This document shows positions 7,058-7,652 of a stretch of 7,652 nucleotides of DNA, piece by piece. A program made the position numbers and the translations under genes. The notes beneath the pieces were generated by a model. That model did not search any database. It was given only the letters and a program-made list of their open reading frames with translations, and had not been told where the DNA came from. Source of the DNA: Prevotella sp. UBA4376 (lineage in GTDB: Bacteria; Bacteroidota; Bacteroidia; Bacteroidales; Bacteroidaceae); assembly GCA_002391185.1 (NCBI GenBank), contig DGRY01000157.1, forward strand, positions 1 to 7,652, in the 5' to 3' direction. Each line of letters starts with the position of its first letter. The first letter of the stretch is position 1.

Positions 7058-7098
7058 ACGAAAAAAAAAGGAAGTTGGTTGACTTCCTTTTTTTTCGT
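7058..7098. terminator. Strong bidirectional rho-independent terminator
   Basis: A near-perfect 17-pair hairpin lies 26 bases after the lipoprotein stop. The left arm 7058-7075 (ACG, nine A, GGAAGT) pairs with the right arm 7082-7098 (ACTTCC, eight T, CGT) around the loop TGGTTG, with one unpaired A. On either strand the GGAAGT/ACTTCC core is followed by a long T run, so it can stop rightward transcription of the lipoprotein gene and leftward transcription of the convergent YbjQ-family gene. Confidence 0.9.
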
Positions 7099-7181
7099 TC
7101 CAGAGGTTGATTTATTTTGTAAATCTGTAAACTGTTTATATTGGTATAATGGGTAATTATTGTTTGTAGTACTCAGAATAC

Positions 7182-7499
7182 TTATAATACTACTGCTGTT
7201 CCGCTTGTAGCAACCATGAGCATTGAACCTTGGGCACCAATCGTCTCGTAGTCGATGTCTATGCCTACGATAGCGTTGGCTCCCATAGCTTTTGCACGTT
7301 CAATCATTTCATTTATAGATGTGTTTTTGGCTTCGCGCAATACACTCTCGTATGAGCCAGCACGACCGCCAACAATGTCGCGGATGCCAGCAAACAGATC
7401 CTTAAACATGTTGGCACCTATAATGGTTTCACCTGTCACTACACCCTTATACTCACGGATAGTGTGACCTTCGATTGTTGGAGTTGTTGAGAGTAACAT
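7182..7499 (-). CDS. YbjQ/UPF0145 (DUF74) family protein
   Basis: A small cytoplasmic protein of the YbjQ family (Pfam PF01906, labelled putative heavy-metal-binding), which forms pentamers in solved structures but has no firmly established function. Diagnostic motifs are [21 protein letters not shown] at the N-terminus, [24 protein letters not shown] in the middle, [17 protein letters not shown] and [15 protein letters not shown] at the end; all are in family order and the protein is full length (105 residues). I chose the ATG at 7499 because family members begin directly before TTPT. An in-frame ATG at 7526 would add MSNIKFSKI (114 residues) and cannot be excluded, as neither start has a Shine-Dalgarno sequence. 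The gene stands alone, convergent with the lipoprotein gene and sharing its bidirectional terminator. I found no convincing TAnnTTTG promoter upstream. Confidence 0.95.
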   Translation of the reverse strand: MLLSTTPTIEGHTIREYKGVVTGETIIGANMFKDLFAGIRDIVGGRAGSYESVLREAKNTSINEMIERAKAMGANAIVGIDIDYETIGAQGSMLMVATSGTAVVL

Positions 7500-7526
7500 A
7501 ATTTTTGAAAATTTAATATTTGACAT

Positions 7527-7626
7527 GATAAGAGAGGAAAACTCGAGTTGATATATAACAGTTTGAATGCAAGAAAAACGTATATATTGATGATTTTTTT
7601 GCTTTTTTGCAGAGATTTAAAACACG
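7527..7626. other. Divergent intergenic region upstream of the YbjQ-family gene
   Basis: About 100 AT-rich bases without a gene. It contains runs of T (7582-7595 region) and GTTTG at 7561-7565 but no promoter I can assign to the leftward YbjQ-family gene, and no RNA gene or strong hairpin. Confidence 0.4.
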
Positions 7627-7651
7627 TAATGAAATATTTTCATTATCTTTG
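7627..7651 (+). promoter_or_regulatory. Rightward promoter -7 box with overlapping palindromic operator-like site
   Basis: TATCTTTG at 7644-7651 is a perfect -7 box, identical to that of the lipoprotein gene at 4995-5002, and points to a gene beyond the right edge. Directly upstream lies a perfect palindrome, TAATGAAA (7627-7634) TAT TTTCATTA (7638-7645), which would sit between the -33 and -7 elements and touch the -7 box, a typical repressor position. No good -33 TTTG is seen; TTTA at 7616-7619 is the nearest candidate and is spaced slightly too far. Confidence 0.45.
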
Positions 7652-7652
7652 C

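Noticed and set aside
7255..7467. Plus-strand frame opposite the YbjQ-family gene
   Set aside because: It is antisense to a clear family member and has no similarity to anything recognisable.
1..7652. tRNA, rRNA, insertion sequence or phage attachment site
   Set aside because: I saw no cloverleaf-like or rRNA sequence, no transposase fragment and no terminal inverted repeats with target duplication.

Overview
The window looks like chromosomal DNA from a Bacteroidales bacterium, most likely Prevotella or a close relative. The DNA is AT-rich and the gene starts lack Shine-Dalgarno sequences. Several upstream regions carry the Bacteroidetes-type promoter (-33 TTTG, -7 TAnnTTTG). Lipoproteins are prominent, and one small secreted protein ends in the C-terminal tail (YYDLQGHKIS...G.N.V...GKVVK) common in Prevotella exported proteins. 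The genus is an inference from these features; no rRNA or marker gene is present.

Layout. Positions 1-4229 (minus strand) hold a tripartite drug-efflux module: a membrane fusion lipoprotein (3030-4229), then an AcrB/MexB-type RND pump (1-2918), whose last roughly 80-100 residues lie beyond the left edge. An outer-membrane channel gene is expected further left but is not visible. The 111-base gap between the two genes is unusual: it holds nine CTAG motifs spaced almost perfectly 9 bases apart. Positions 4442-4824 (minus) hold a small secreted protein that appears to be split by a one-base frameshift, followed by its own terminator hairpin (4389-4417).

Positions 4825-5111 form a divergent promoter region. 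It drives the small secreted gene leftwards and a 639-residue lipoprotein (5112-7031, plus) rightwards. This lipoprotein is the most interesting item. By eye, its N-terminal domain, glycine/serine-rich alternating beta segment and following Trp-rich beta region match, in order, the prodomain and cytolysin core of Vibrio cholerae cytolysin and the leukocidin superfamily of beta-barrel pore-forming toxins. It ends in a different C-terminal beta domain. A strong bidirectional terminator (7058-7098) separates it from a convergent YbjQ-family gene (7182-7499, minus). At the extreme right edge there is a rightward promoter with a perfect 8-base-arm palindrome between its elements, presumably serving a gene outside the window.

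Functionally, the pump pair exports small molecules across both membranes. The cytolysin-like lipoprotein would sit on the outer membrane, or be displayed on the surface, and could be an antagonism or host-interaction factor. No sequence evidence links the two modules beyond adjacency.
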